Shown here in pieces: positions 8,315-15,100 of a stretch of DNA of 20,065 nucleotides. How positions within the stretch are numbered: position 1 is the first letter of the stretch; each line of letters starts with the position of its first letter. The notes beneath the pieces are model-generated. The model did no database searches. It worked only from the letters and a program-made list of their open reading frames with translations, and was not told where the DNA came from. The DNA is taken from IMG/VR virus record IMGVR_UViG_3300049893_000503, positions 1 to 20,065 of that record. One strand, given 5' to 3'. Both the position numbers and the translations under genes were made by a program. The DNA is from a virus.

Positions 8315-8977
8315 CTAGAAGGCCGTCACATCGGCCCAAGCGATGTCGATGTACCAAGTGATCCCGTAGCTGGTTACGTTCAGCACGCGATTCTCCACCC
8401 AGAGCCCTTCATTTTGGGCGAACACGAACGGGTGCGTACCGTTCACGTCGTCGAACGCATCCAATGGACCCCAAATGGTGGAAGTGTTGATAGCGGCAGC
8501 CACATTGTAAGGGAGAGTGGCGAAGAACTGAGTGTCCTTGGTGCGCGTGAAACCAGTCATACCAGCCGCTGCACCAGCAAGCGTTAGGTGTCGAATCGCG
8601 GCACTCGTACCCGGGTAAGCCACCATCGAGGTGCGCTTCACACTGGAAACTGGAGTGACTGTGTTGGTGGTCGAGGAAGCCGTGAAGGCAGTGCAGCGGT
8701 AACAATCAACTGAGTTTTCCTGTGCCGTCCCAGCTACCGTTTGAAGCGCCCGCACCAGCAAGCGAGTCGGCACGATGAGATTGGTGGCGTGCGTATTGCG
8801 CAGCTCAATGATGCCCGAGTTCGCCGCCTGTGCTGCCGTCGAGTTGATACGCACTGCCGTCCGATAATGCCCAAGCGACCCATACTCCAGCGGCTTGACG
8901 TGAACGTGGAGCCCCCGGAACGCAGTCCCCCCCACGTCCGCAACCACCCCGCTATTCCCCTGCACTTGGATGGCCAC
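8315..8977 (-). CDS. Hypothetical beta-rich virion protein
   Basis: This is a 220-residue protein. The frame is open further upstream to 9217, but that extension lies over the neighbouring 73-residue gene and reads as Arg/Gly/Trp-rich, non-protein-like sequence. I therefore place the start at GTG 8977, which shares a base with the preceding TAG (TAGTG) and has a strong AAGGGGG site upstream. The product is rich in Thr, Ala, Val and Asn with alternating strand patterns (GHYRTAVRINSTAA near 35-48, SGIIELRNTHATNLIVP near 53-69) and an aromatic C-terminus (YGITWYIDIAWADVTAF). No catalytic motif is visible. Strand-rich composition and place between the collagen-like fibre and the nozzle suggest a virion surface or fibre-associated protein. 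The identity is unknown. Confidence 0.7.
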   Translation of the reverse strand: MAIQVQGNSGVVADVGGTAFRGLHVHVKPLEYGSLGHYRTAVRINSTAAQAANSGIIELRNTHATNLIVPTRLLVRALQTVAGTAQENSVDCYRCTAFTASSTTNTVTPVSSVKRTSMVAYPGTSAAIRHLTLAGAAAGMTGFTRTKDTQFFATLPYNVAAAINTSTIWGPLDAFDDVNGTHPFVFAQNEGLWVENRVLNVTSYGITWYIDIAWADVTAF

Positions 8978-9198
8978 TAGCGCGCCCCCTTCAGGAACTT
9001 CGCGAGCCGCATCGCATCCACCACATCCATGTGGAGACTGATCTTGGGCCAACCGAAGGTGGCAGCGCGTTCGAGCTCGCTCTCGATGGCGGCGGCAAGA
9101 TGCTTCGCGTCGAAGCGCTCCAGCACCGGCCCACTTACCTCCGGGAGGAACTCCGCCCCACCAGCCTTCTTCAGCGACCGTTGAAGTGCTCCATTCAT
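8977..9198 (-). CDS. Small hypothetical protein, 73 residues
   Basis: The ATG at 9198 lies three bases after the collagen-like gene's stop, and the stop overlaps the next gene's GTG (TAGTG). The protein has a helical look: KAGGAEFLPEVSGPVLERFD then HLAAAIESELERAATFGWP and DVVDAMRLAKFLKGAR. It has no Cys, no motif and no membrane span. Retention of a precise overlap on one side and a three-base gap on the other supports a real gene. The function is unknown. A chaperone or an accessory to the adjacent fibre is one possibility, purely from position. Confidence 0.6.
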   Translation of the reverse strand: MNGALQRSLKKAGGAEFLPEVSGPVLERFDAKHLAAAIESELERAATFGWPKISLHMDVVDAMRLAKFLKGAR

Positions 9199-9201
9199 GG
9201 C

Positions 9202-9987
9202 CTAACTCCACTGCCAAGAGACGTTGAACTGGCCATAGAGCCTGGTGCCGAACCCAGCCCCACCAGCCCTATTCTGCCCACTAGTTAGGTGACCAAGCGG
9301 CTGCTCATTCACCTGCCCAGTGTTCTTCCCATAGATGGTGAAGCCAGTTCCCGGCACGATGTTCCCCGCTAACACATTGAGCGTCTCCACCCAATGCTCA
9401 TCCGCAGAGTGGTCCGCAGTCGCCACCGGCCTAACCCACGCTTGAAGGGTTGACCCAGCGATGATGCCTGCCTGGCCGGTAACTGCGACCGAGGCATCGC
9501 TCGCACCTGGGAAGCTACCAAAGTTCAGAACCGCTGTTCCCACATTCCCAGCGCCGCCAGCCGGTCCTTGTGGCCCAGTGTCACCTTTCGGGCCAGGTGG
9601 CCCTTCTGGGCCTTCTGGGCCTTCTGGACCTTGAGGTCCGATGTTTCCCTGAACGCCTTGAGCCCCTGTTGCTCCATCAACACCCTGACGCCCCGGCGGA
9701 CCTTCCTCGCCTGGGTCTCCATCCATCCCCGGCGGACCGGGGCTTCCTGTCGCCCCGGTCGCCCCCGCAGTACCTTGGTTCCCTTGCGGACCCGGCGGCC
9801 CTGGGTCTCCGTCCGCACCCGCCTCTCCGGGTGGCCCAGGCTGACCTGCGCCTGATCCTCCGGTTCCCGCCGGAACCGTGAAGTTCCCTTCTCCGTCGAG
9901 ATACTTCGTCGCGTCGTCAGGGAAGAATACCTTCTTGCCCGAGACGGCGTGCTCGTTCTCCAGAAGCCATTTCGGATTGTCGGGCAT
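9202..9987 (-). CDS. Collagen-like phage fibre protein
   Basis: This is a 261-residue protein with three parts. Residues 1-47 form an N-terminal attachment region including [18 protein letters not shown], a motif common just before the shaft of phage fibres. Residues 48-143 are 32 uninterrupted Gly-X-Y triplets, rich in GPP, GPQ, GPE and GAT, which should form a collagen triple helix. Residues about 150-261 form a globular beta-rich C-terminal domain ([18 protein letters not shown], then STLQAWVRP, ending [11 protein letters not shown]), probably the trimerising or receptor-facing tip. The start is ATG at 9987, with an AGGAG site about eight bases upstream. Collagen-like shafts are well known in tailed phages as extended trimeric fibres. 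The Gly-X-Y stretch has internal DNA repeats, so its length may vary between relatives. Whether it sits on head or tail is not decided by sequence. Confidence 0.93.
   Translation of the reverse strand: MPDNPKWLLENEHAVSGKKVFFPDDATKYLDGEGNFTVPAGTGGSGAGQPGPPGEAGADGDPGPPGPQGNQGTAGATGATGSPGPPGMDGDPGEEGPPGRQGVDGATGAQGVQGNIGPQGPEGPEGPEGPPGPKGDTGPQGPAGGAGNVGTAVLNFGSFPGASDASVAVTGQAGIIAGSTLQAWVRPVATADHSADEHWVETLNVLAGNIVPGTGFTIYGKNTGQVNEQPLGHLTSGQNRAGGAGFGTRLYGQFNVSWQWS
9599..9625. repeat. Three tandem copies of a 9-bp unit within the collagen-like coding region
   Basis: GGGCCTTCT (plus strand) occurs at 9608-9616 and 9617-9625, and with one mismatch (GGCCCTTCT) at 9599-9607. On the coding (minus) strand these encode consecutive Gly-Pro-Glu triplets. 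Such runs favour slippage or recombination, so the triplet number may differ between related phages. Confidence 0.85.
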
Positions 9988-9995
9988 GGCTTCTC

Positions 9996-10997
9996 CTACG
10001 GCGTGTAGAAGACGCGCTCATTGCGCGGTCTCGAACCGAACTGCGACGGACCCGTGTTGGCGTCGTGCGACTGAAGCACGCGACGCGCCTCAGGCTGCGG
10101 CGAGTTCTGGATCATCAGGCGCTGGAACCGACGCGCCACGTCCGCCTCGATCCGCTCCGCCATGTCGGGGTCGTTCGCGACCGCAGAGCGGTACGCCTTC
10201 CCCATCGCCTTATCGACGAGCAGGTCGATGAGGACCGGCGGAACGTCGAGCACGTCCGTCTCCGCCGAGAGATCGGGGTGCAGGTAGCGGTAGGAGTAGG
10301 AGAGGACGTAGGCGACGGTCGGAACCGGCCAGACCATGAGGCCCGTCGCCGTCGTTGCAGAGCCGACACCCGTCTCGAACGTGCTCGTCACCGAGCCGCC
10401 GACGATCACCAGATCGGGCGAGTCCTGCTCGTCGAGATGCGCGGACGGGATCAGGCGGTCGAAGCTCGCCGTCTTGTCAACGAACTGAACCGCGATCTCC
10501 GTCTCTTCGTGGCGAACCGAGAGCACGTCACGCACGGTCGCCGGGAGTTGGTAGTCCACGACGTAGACCATCCCATTGATGAGCGTCTCGGAAGTCCCCG
10601 GCCACGGCGTTTCGAGTGTGTAGCGATCCGACACGGTCGGATGGTTGACGGATGCGACCGCAAAGCTCGTCTGCGGGTGCGAGGCCGACCCGGTGATGAC
10701 GAGGCGCGTTCGGAAGTCTCCGCGATAGGTCGCGTGGTCGATCTGGCCGACGTTCGTCACGAGCGTCGATCCGTTCGTCACCTGGAACGACGCCTCATAG
10801 GCCGTCCTCGGCACTACCACGAGCTCGCCGTCGTGGCGGGTGAGGAAGTCCCACTCCGCCGTCTCCAGCACCTCGCGCTTGGCCTCGTTCACGAAGTCAA
10901 GCAGCGTCGGCGCGTGATCGTCGGTGAAGCTGGAGACTTGCTTCAGCTTGAGACGACGCGCGACCCGCTCGACAATCGTGAGGGCGTCCGTCGGCAC
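9996..10997 (-). CDS. Head-tail adaptor/connector protein candidate
   Basis: This is a 333-residue protein with a GTG start, three bases after the TAG of the preceding gene. The N-terminal pattern (RVARRLKLKQ, then LLDFVNEAKREVLETAEWDFL at about 32-52) is typical of helical phage adaptor proteins that dock under the portal and start the tail. The middle consists of beta-rich segments (SFQVTNGSTLVTNVGQIDHA; RFRTRLVITGSA-like strands). The C-terminal part is helical (LIDLLVDKAMGKAYRSAVAN, then ADVARRFQRLMIQNSP) and ends in NERVFYTP. In short-tailed phages the equivalent ring links the portal to the nozzle, and here the nozzle candidate lies downstream. The call is based on N-terminal pattern and gene order. 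A head-completion or stopper protein is an alternative name for the same place in the virion. Confidence 0.72.
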   Translation of the reverse strand: MPTDALTIVERVARRLKLKQVSSFTDDHAPTLLDFVNEAKREVLETAEWDFLTRHDGELVVVPRTAYEASFQVTNGSTLVTNVGQIDHATYRGDFRTRLVITGSASHPQTSFAVASVNHPTVSDRYTLETPWPGTSETLINGMVYVVDYQLPATVRDVLSVRHEETEIAVQFVDKTASFDRLIPSAHLDEQDSPDLVIVGGSVTSTFETGVGSATTATGLMVWPVPTVAYVLSYSYRYLHPDLSAETDVLDVPPVLIDLLVDKAMGKAYRSAVANDPDMAERIEADVARRFQRLMIQNSPQPEARRVLQSHDANTGPSQFGSRPRNERVFYTP

Positions 10998-10999
10998 GA

Positions 11000-11755
11000 C
11001 TAGGCGACCTGCGCCTCAGCCGCGCAGCCCTTCTTGCAGTGCTTCACATGCAGGCGCAGGTGGCCGGGCTTTCCCGTCCACTCGCCGCACTGAGATGTGA
11101 CGGTCTCGGCAGCGGGTTTCGCCGCCTTGGCCTTCTTCGCGGGCTCGGCCTTGCCGACGAGCGCGTTGACGGTGGCTTCGAGCTTCGCGAGGCGCGCGTC
11201 CTTCTCGGCCAGTTCCGCGCGCATCCGCTCGGTCGTCTCGTCGGTCGCGCGGTCCACCATGCGGTCGAGCGCGGCGTCGTATGCCTTCTCCGCGATGATC
11301 GGCTTCTGCGGCACGGTGTTGGTGCCGAGCGGGCAGATGCGGCCCTTCTGCATCGGGTCGAGTTTCACCTTCACGAAGTTGACGACGTTCGGGACAAATC
11401 GCTTCGAGTGGTCGTCGGGGCGCTCGCCGCGCAAGCGGAAGGATTCGAGGTAGAGGAACTCGTCCATGCGCTCGAACTCTTGCTGCGTGAGGACTTCGGC
11501 CTTCCCGTCGATGACAGGGCCGACGGCGAATCTGCGCCAGGGCGGGATGAGGCCGATGGTCAGCGTCTCTCCCATCTGCGAGATGGGTTCCCCGTGGAAC
11601 GTCACGACCGCACTCATGTCCGCCTTCGTGTGGGCGTTCCGCAGATAGTTCGGGTGAACGAGGAACCGCTGCTTGGGCGATGCCCCTTCGATCCAGACGG
11701 GTCGGATGTCGAGATCGAGGCCGGTGCCAGCGAGGTCGGGAGCGACTGCGCTCAT
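11000..11755 (-). CDS. Hypothetical protein with coiled coil, Lys/Ala linker and Cys/His-rich tail
   Basis: This is a 251-residue protein. The ATG at 11755 has a strong AAGGAG site about six bases upstream. Residues 1-155 form a mixed, non-repetitive domain of unknown type. Residues about 156-200 are a heptad-like charged helix (TTERMRAELAEKDARLAKLE at 174-193). Residues about 202-217 form a Lys/Ala/Pro linker (KAEPAKKAKAAKPAAE). The tail at 223-244 carries C223, H232, H236, H239, C240 and C244, which could bind zinc in a small finger. This resembles the linker-plus-finger design of DNA- or protein-binding adaptors. Its place between sulfotransferase 2 and the adaptor gene gives no clear role. 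Possibilities include an assembly factor, a scaffold cofactor or a regulator. I do not recognise the family. Confidence 0.75.
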   Translation of the reverse strand: MSAVAPDLAGTGLDLDIRPVWIEGASPKQRFLVHPNYLRNAHTKADMSAVVTFHGEPISQMGETLTIGLIPPWRRFAVGPVIDGKAEVLTQQEFERMDEFLYLESFRLRGERPDDHSKRFVPNVVNFVKVKLDPMQKGRICPLGTNTVPQKPIIAEKAYDAALDRMVDRATDETTERMRAELAEKDARLAKLEATVNALVGKAEPAKKAKAAKPAAETVTSQCGEWTGKPGHLRLHVKHCKKGCAAEAQVA

Positions 11756-11765
11756 GCGCTTCTCC

Positions 11766-12353
11766 TTAGGTGGTGTAGCCGTAGTGCAAGGCGACTGCGC
11801 GCACGCGCTCGGTCATGGAACCGAGATCGTCCCATACGATGGGCTTCTTGTTGGGGGTTTCCCAAGATGGGTCTCTTTCGACGACTGGAAGAGGCTTGTT
11901 CTCGTCTCCCAGCAGATAAGCGATCCCGCGCCAATCGGACTCACCGTGCTCGACGCGGAAGCGAGCGTCCGGGTTCTGGCGCTCGATGATCTCGTGCCAA
12001 CGCAGCCAGAACTTTGCTGCGAACGAGAGGCTATCGGGTCGATAGACGATGTCCGTGTGCCCCTGTTGCCAGTGCCAGAACTGTGGGTGGTTGAAGGCGA
12101 CGAGAGAGGAGATGCAGGTAAGCGGGTGGCGGATGATGTGGATGAGAAGCGGATTCATGTAGTCGCTCCTCTTCCCGCCCGACTGGAGGTATGGGTTCCA
12201 CCAGTCGTCCACCGTGAGGTAGCAGGAGACTTGACCGTCTCTGCCCTTGGCTTCGTGGAGGGCTCTGACCCCCGCGGCCATGAGCAGGCGCGACACATAC
12301 CGGGTTCCACCGCGTGGTGTCCCGAGCCCGAGTATGGGCCGCGCCTGCGTCAC
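11766..12353 (-). CDS. Sulfotransferase-family protein 2 (PAPS-dependent type)
   Basis: This is a 195-residue protein. The GTG start shares its first base with the TAG of the upstream gene (TAGTG). Residues 8-20 (LGLGTPRGGTRYV) match the 5'-phosphosulfate-binding loop, and residues 70-84 (LIHIIRHPLTCISSL), with Arg75 and Ser82/83, match the 3'-phosphate-binding strand and helix. The helix around 116-123 (WLRWHEII) also matches the family. No signal peptide or membrane span is seen, so a cytoplasmic enzyme is likely. The acceptor is unknown. It differs strongly from the sulfotransferase at 4244-4816 in both sequence and motif details (GTPRGGT versus GLPRSRT), so the two are not a recent duplication. 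It uses codons such as ATA, AGA and AGG that are rare in the terminase, consistent with a separate origin. It lies between a putative decoration gene and a coiled-coil protein gene. Confidence 0.85.
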   Translation of the reverse strand: MTQARPILGLGTPRGGTRYVSRLLMAAGVRALHEAKGRDGQVSCYLTVDDWWNPYLQSGGKRSDYMNPLLIHIIRHPLTCISSLVAFNHPQFWHWQQGHTDIVYRPDSLSFAAKFWLRWHEIIERQNPDARFRVEHGESDWRGIAYLLGDENKPLPVVERDPSWETPNKKPIVWDDLGSMTERVRAVALHYGYTT

Positions 12354-13120
12354 TAGCTGCGAATCCGCAGGTCGGCGAGCACCGAGTGCTCATCCGTTCC
12401 GTTGGGGCCGAGGACGTAGCCGACGAGCGGCAGCGGATCGAGGGTGCCGGTGGCACCCGTTTCCACCGCGAGCTTCACCTGGCCTGCGTCCGACGTGGCG
12501 GCGGTTGCCGGGACGAGCGGCTGTCCGATCGTCAACGAGCCTTCCGCCGACACCGAGCAAGGTCCGCTGGTCTGAATCCAGAAGAACTTGTTCGTGGTCG
12601 AGCCGTCGGTCACGGTGCAGGGCATGACGCCCACCACCGTCTGGGCCTGCGAGTTGCCAGGGAACACGACGACATCGCGGTACAGGTTCTTCTGAAGGGA
12701 ACCCGTGGCCGCTGCGAGCGTCGTCTCCCACGGCTCATCGACGGTGATCGTCTCCGTCGTCGAGCCCGCCGAGGCGTTGTTGCTGACGACGATCCGGTAC
12801 TGGCTGATGCCCGTACCGGAGTCGCACCACATGTAACCATCAGCGTATTGATCGGCCGTGAGGGCCGTTGCACCGATGGCGAGTGTGGCGGTCTTGAGGC
12901 CCGCCGTCGCGGTCATCGTGCGGTCCTGATGATTCGCAACGACCGGAGCCTGACCCATCAACTGACCCCGTGTCAGCGTGGTCGAGTTCGAGTGCATCGC
13001 GTAGTAGAAGACGCGACCGCCGGGCAGAATCAGCTTCGTTCCGAGAGCGTGGAACTTCGTGGTGCTCGACGTGAAGACGGTCTGCGGAGAGTGCCAGATG
13101 ATGGCCGGTTGGATGGACAT
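12353..13120 (-). CDS. Probable head decoration or minor virion protein
   Basis: This is a 255-residue protein. The ATG at 13120 is preceded by AGAAGGGA at a good spacing, directly after a strong hairpin (13137-13162). The protein is rich in Thr, Ala, Val and Gly, with many strand-like stretches (RVFYYAMHSNSTTLTRGQLM near 36-55, STTETITVDEPW, RDVVVFPG, NKFFWIQTSGPCSV). The C-terminus resembles those of virion proteins that coat capsids (PLPLVGYVLGPNG, then HSVLADLRIRS). Position right after the major capsid gene is where phages often encode cement or decoration proteins. I recognise the style, not a named family. It could also be a fibre base. The C-terminal gene overlap with a sulfotransferase is discussed in the findings. 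A Tyr-rich acidic patch (QYADGYMWCD near 91-100) is a conceivable sulfation site. Confidence 0.65.
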   Translation of the reverse strand: MSIQPAIIWHSPQTVFTSSTTKFHALGTKLILPGGRVFYYAMHSNSTTLTRGQLMGQAPVVANHQDRTMTATAGLKTATLAIGATALTADQYADGYMWCDSGTGISQYRIVVSNNASAGSTTETITVDEPWETTLAAATGSLQKNLYRDVVVFPGNSQAQTVVGVMPCTVTDGSTTNKFFWIQTSGPCSVSAEGSLTIGQPLVPATAATSDAGQVKLAVETGATGTLDPLPLVGYVLGPNGTDEHSVLADLRIRS

Positions 13121-13136
13121 GATGCGTCCCTTCTGT

Positions 13137-13162
13137 GCGGATTCGGGTGCTTGCCCGTCCGC
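13137..13162 (-). promoter_or_regulatory. Strong intercistronic hairpin after the capsid gene
   Basis: On the minus strand an RNA stem forms from outer arms GCGGA/TCCGC and inner arms CGGG/CCCG, with a two-base bulge (AA) on one side and a six-base loop (CAAGCA). It lies in the roughly 50-base gap between the capsid stop (13172) and the next start (13120), just upstream of the Shine-Dalgarno AAGGGA. There is no T-run, so it is not a standard intrinsic terminator. An mRNA 3'-end stabiliser, a processing site or a partial attenuator are plausible. Confidence 0.7.
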
Positions 13163-13171
13163 GTTCGTGAA

Positions 13172-14197
13172 CTAGGCCGTGACGCCCGTCAACTTGTTGA
13201 GCAGGCGGCGGTCGCTGACCATCAGCTGACCCTTGAGCACCAGCTCGCTCGACTTCGCTTCCTGCGTGGTCGCGTCCTTCCAGGGCTGGAACTGCATGTC
13301 GGCCCCGGTGAGACAAATCAGCTGGACGGCGTCGGTGTTGATGAAGTAGATCACGCCGCTCGTCGCGAACGGGTCTCCGTAGAACCGCGCGTTGCGGAAC
13401 TGGAGCGCGTTGAACGAGGCGTTGCCGACCTTGTCGTCCGAGCCGTAGCGTTGCTGGCTGACCAGCTGGCCTTCGTAGAAGTTGTAGATGTCGTACGTCG
13501 TGAAGATGACGTTCGGCATCCGCCCGCCCTCGGTCGCGTTCGTCATCGCAAGGCGCATGTCCGAGATGCCCTGCGCGGCGAACGAGCCGCTCGTGAACGA
13601 CACCGAGGCCGCCGCCGTGCCGCGCGCCGAGACGCCACGGCTGTTCCAGTTCGGGAACGAAACGCCCGAGAGTCCCTGCACCGTGTCATTGGCCGAGATG
13701 ATGGAGTCGAGACCCGTGAACTCGGTCGCGGCGTTGCCCGAGACGATGTCGCGCGTCCCGAGTTCCACCAGCGAGGAGTAGACGACCCGCGTCTCGGTAT
13801 CGACGAGGCTCGACCGCGCCGCTGGGCCGGTGTTGATGAGCGTGTCCGTCAGCGAGATCGTGCGGGTGCCAGAGTAGTGCTTCCAGTTCGACTCGCTGCG
13901 GCGGCCGAAGTCCTGCGGCGTGGTGTCGTAGGCACTCCACCCCGAGGCCATCGCCTGGACGGTCGAGTTCTGCTCGACGATGTGATCCATCTGCGGCTTC
14001 TGGCCGCCGTCCTGCATCTTCTTGGCCATCCCGGCCATGACGCGCTGGCCGGCGTCATCGTCGGGATTGTCGCCGAGGAAGATCGAGCCGATGACGCTCG
14101 ACTGGAAGGCGATGTTCTTGACTGTCGAGATGCGCGCTTCGTCCGTGAAGAACAGCTCGCGGTCGATCTGCCGCGAGAGGGTCTGAGAGACTGCCAT
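13172..14197 (-). CDS. Major capsid protein (HK97-fold type)
   Basis: This is a 341-residue protein. The start ATG at 14197 is preceded by AAAGGA at good spacing. The protein has the feel of phage capsid subunits: an N-arm (RQIDRELFFTDEARISTVKN near 9-28), a hydrophilic stretch (GDNPDDDAGQRVMAGMAKKM), and a long domain of short strands and loops. It continues with strand patterns such as NVIFTTYDIYNFYEG (231-245) and SGVIYFINTDAVQLIC, and ends at RRLLNKLTGVTA. Order scaffold, capsid, decoration, adaptor and the TerL/portal upstream all fit. Assembly is into an icosahedral head around the scaffold. The family name is not certain from sequence alone (a Gp13-like group is possible), but the major capsid assignment is strong. 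High expression would be expected, and an mRNA hairpin lies right after the stop. Confidence 0.88.
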   Translation of the reverse strand: MAVSQTLSRQIDRELFFTDEARISTVKNIAFQSSVIGSIFLGDNPDDDAGQRVMAGMAKKMQDGGQKPQMDHIVEQNSTVQAMASGWSAYDTTPQDFGRRSESNWKHYSGTRTISLTDTLINTGPAARSSLVDTETRVVYSSLVELGTRDIVSGNAATEFTGLDSIISANDTVQGLSGVSFPNWNSRGVSARGTAAASVSFTSGSFAAQGISDMRLAMTNATEGGRMPNVIFTTYDIYNFYEGQLVSQQRYGSDDKVGNASFNALQFRNARFYGDPFATSGVIYFINTDAVQLICLTGADMQFQPWKDATTQEAKSSELVLKGQLMVSDRRLLNKLTGVTA

Positions 14198-14209
14198 GAC
14201 GAGATTCCT

Positions 14210-15100
14210 TTAGGCCGGTTCCCGAGCGGCGCGCTCCGCGGCGAGGGCGTTCGCTTTCTGCATTTGCGCCCACGTCATCGGCTTGCCACGCGCTGGGGCT
14301 TGTTCGGCCCCCTGGCTCCCGGCAAGTCCCGCGTCCGTCGCGAAACCTGCGAGTCGGGTGCCGTTTTGCTTTGCCCTGCGTGCGAGGGAAGCCGGAAGGA
14401 ATGGCTCGATGTTGGGCAGTCCGACCCGTTTCTTGAACTGGTCGTACTCCATACGGAGCAGCATCGTCGGGTCGAGGTTCGCGATGTCGGCCGAGAGCGC
14501 CTCGGCGAATTGACTCCGCTCATCGCCTTCGAGCGGGTACTCGCTGAGGAACCTGCGCGTCATGTCGGCGATCTTCTGCTGACCACCGGCCTGGAGCGCC
14601 GTCTCGTTGCGCTGGCGAAGGCTGCCCACCTGCTCGATGAGCGGATTCATCCGCTCGTCGATGTAAGCCTTGATCGCCTTCACCGTCGGGTCTTCGTAGT
14701 CGCCGCCCATCCCGGCATCGGCGTCCACTTGGGCCGCCTTCTGACGAGAGACGGGCGCGTACTCCCATTGCCCGGCTGCGCTCTGCTTGAGGCCGACCTT
14801 CACGTTCTCGGCGGTCTCCGGGTGCGCAAGAATCGCCTCGAACTGCTCCAGGGCGCGGATGATGCCATCGGCCCCAAGCGTCTTGGCGTAATTGCTGGAC
14901 AGGAGACGGCCGAACTTCCCCTTCATCCGATCGTTCTCGGATTGAAGGCCCTTGATGATCTCTTCCGGTGTCTTCCTCGCGCGCGGCTGCCCGTCGGGGG
15001 CCGCCGCCGCTCGTTCGGTCGAGTCGAAACCGTCGGAAGCCGTGGCTCCCGAGTCTCCCTCGTCCGCAGCCGAGCTAGGCTGCGGGATTGCTTCTGCCAT
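14210..15100 (-). CDS. Scaffolding protein for head assembly
   Basis: This is a 296-residue protein. It has a disordered, acidic, Ala/Ser-rich N-terminus (about 1-45), then a charged helix (TPEEIIKGLQSENDRMKGK at 44-62). The middle is mostly helical (AIKAYIDERMNPLIEQVGSL), with no Cys anywhere, and the C-terminal third is basic and helical (PASLARRAKQNG; then QMQKANALAAERAAREPA). This design, together with position between portal and capsid genes, matches the scaffolds of tailed phages, which fill the procapsid and leave before DNA enters. The start at 15100 lies inside the end of the zinc-ribbon gene (25-base overlap) with a GGGGAAG-type site upstream. No protease motif was seen, so removal without cleavage is possible. 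Confidence 0.8.
   Translation of the reverse strand: MAEAIPQPSSAADEGDSGATASDGFDSTERAAAAPDGQPRARKTPEEIIKGLQSENDRMKGKFGRLLSSNYAKTLGADGIIRALEQFEAILAHPETAENVKVGLKQSAAGQWEYAPVSRQKAAQVDADAGMGGDYEDPTVKAIKAYIDERMNPLIEQVGSLRQRNETALQAGGQQKIADMTRRFLSEYPLEGDERSQFAEALSADIANLDPTMLLRMEYDQFKKRVGLPNIEPFLPASLARRAKQNGTRLAGFATDAGLAGSQGAEQAPARGKPMTWAQMQKANALAAERAAREPA

Noticed and set aside
8978-9217. N-terminal extension of the gene at 8315-8977 up to 9217
   Set aside because: The extension overlaps a well-placed 73-residue gene, reads as Arg/Gly/Trp-rich non-protein-like sequence, and the GTG at 8977 has a strong ribosome site and TAGTG junction.
13137-13162. Intrinsic terminator after the capsid gene
   Set aside because: The stem is strong but no T-run follows on the minus strand, so termination is not supported; it is listed as a hairpin only.
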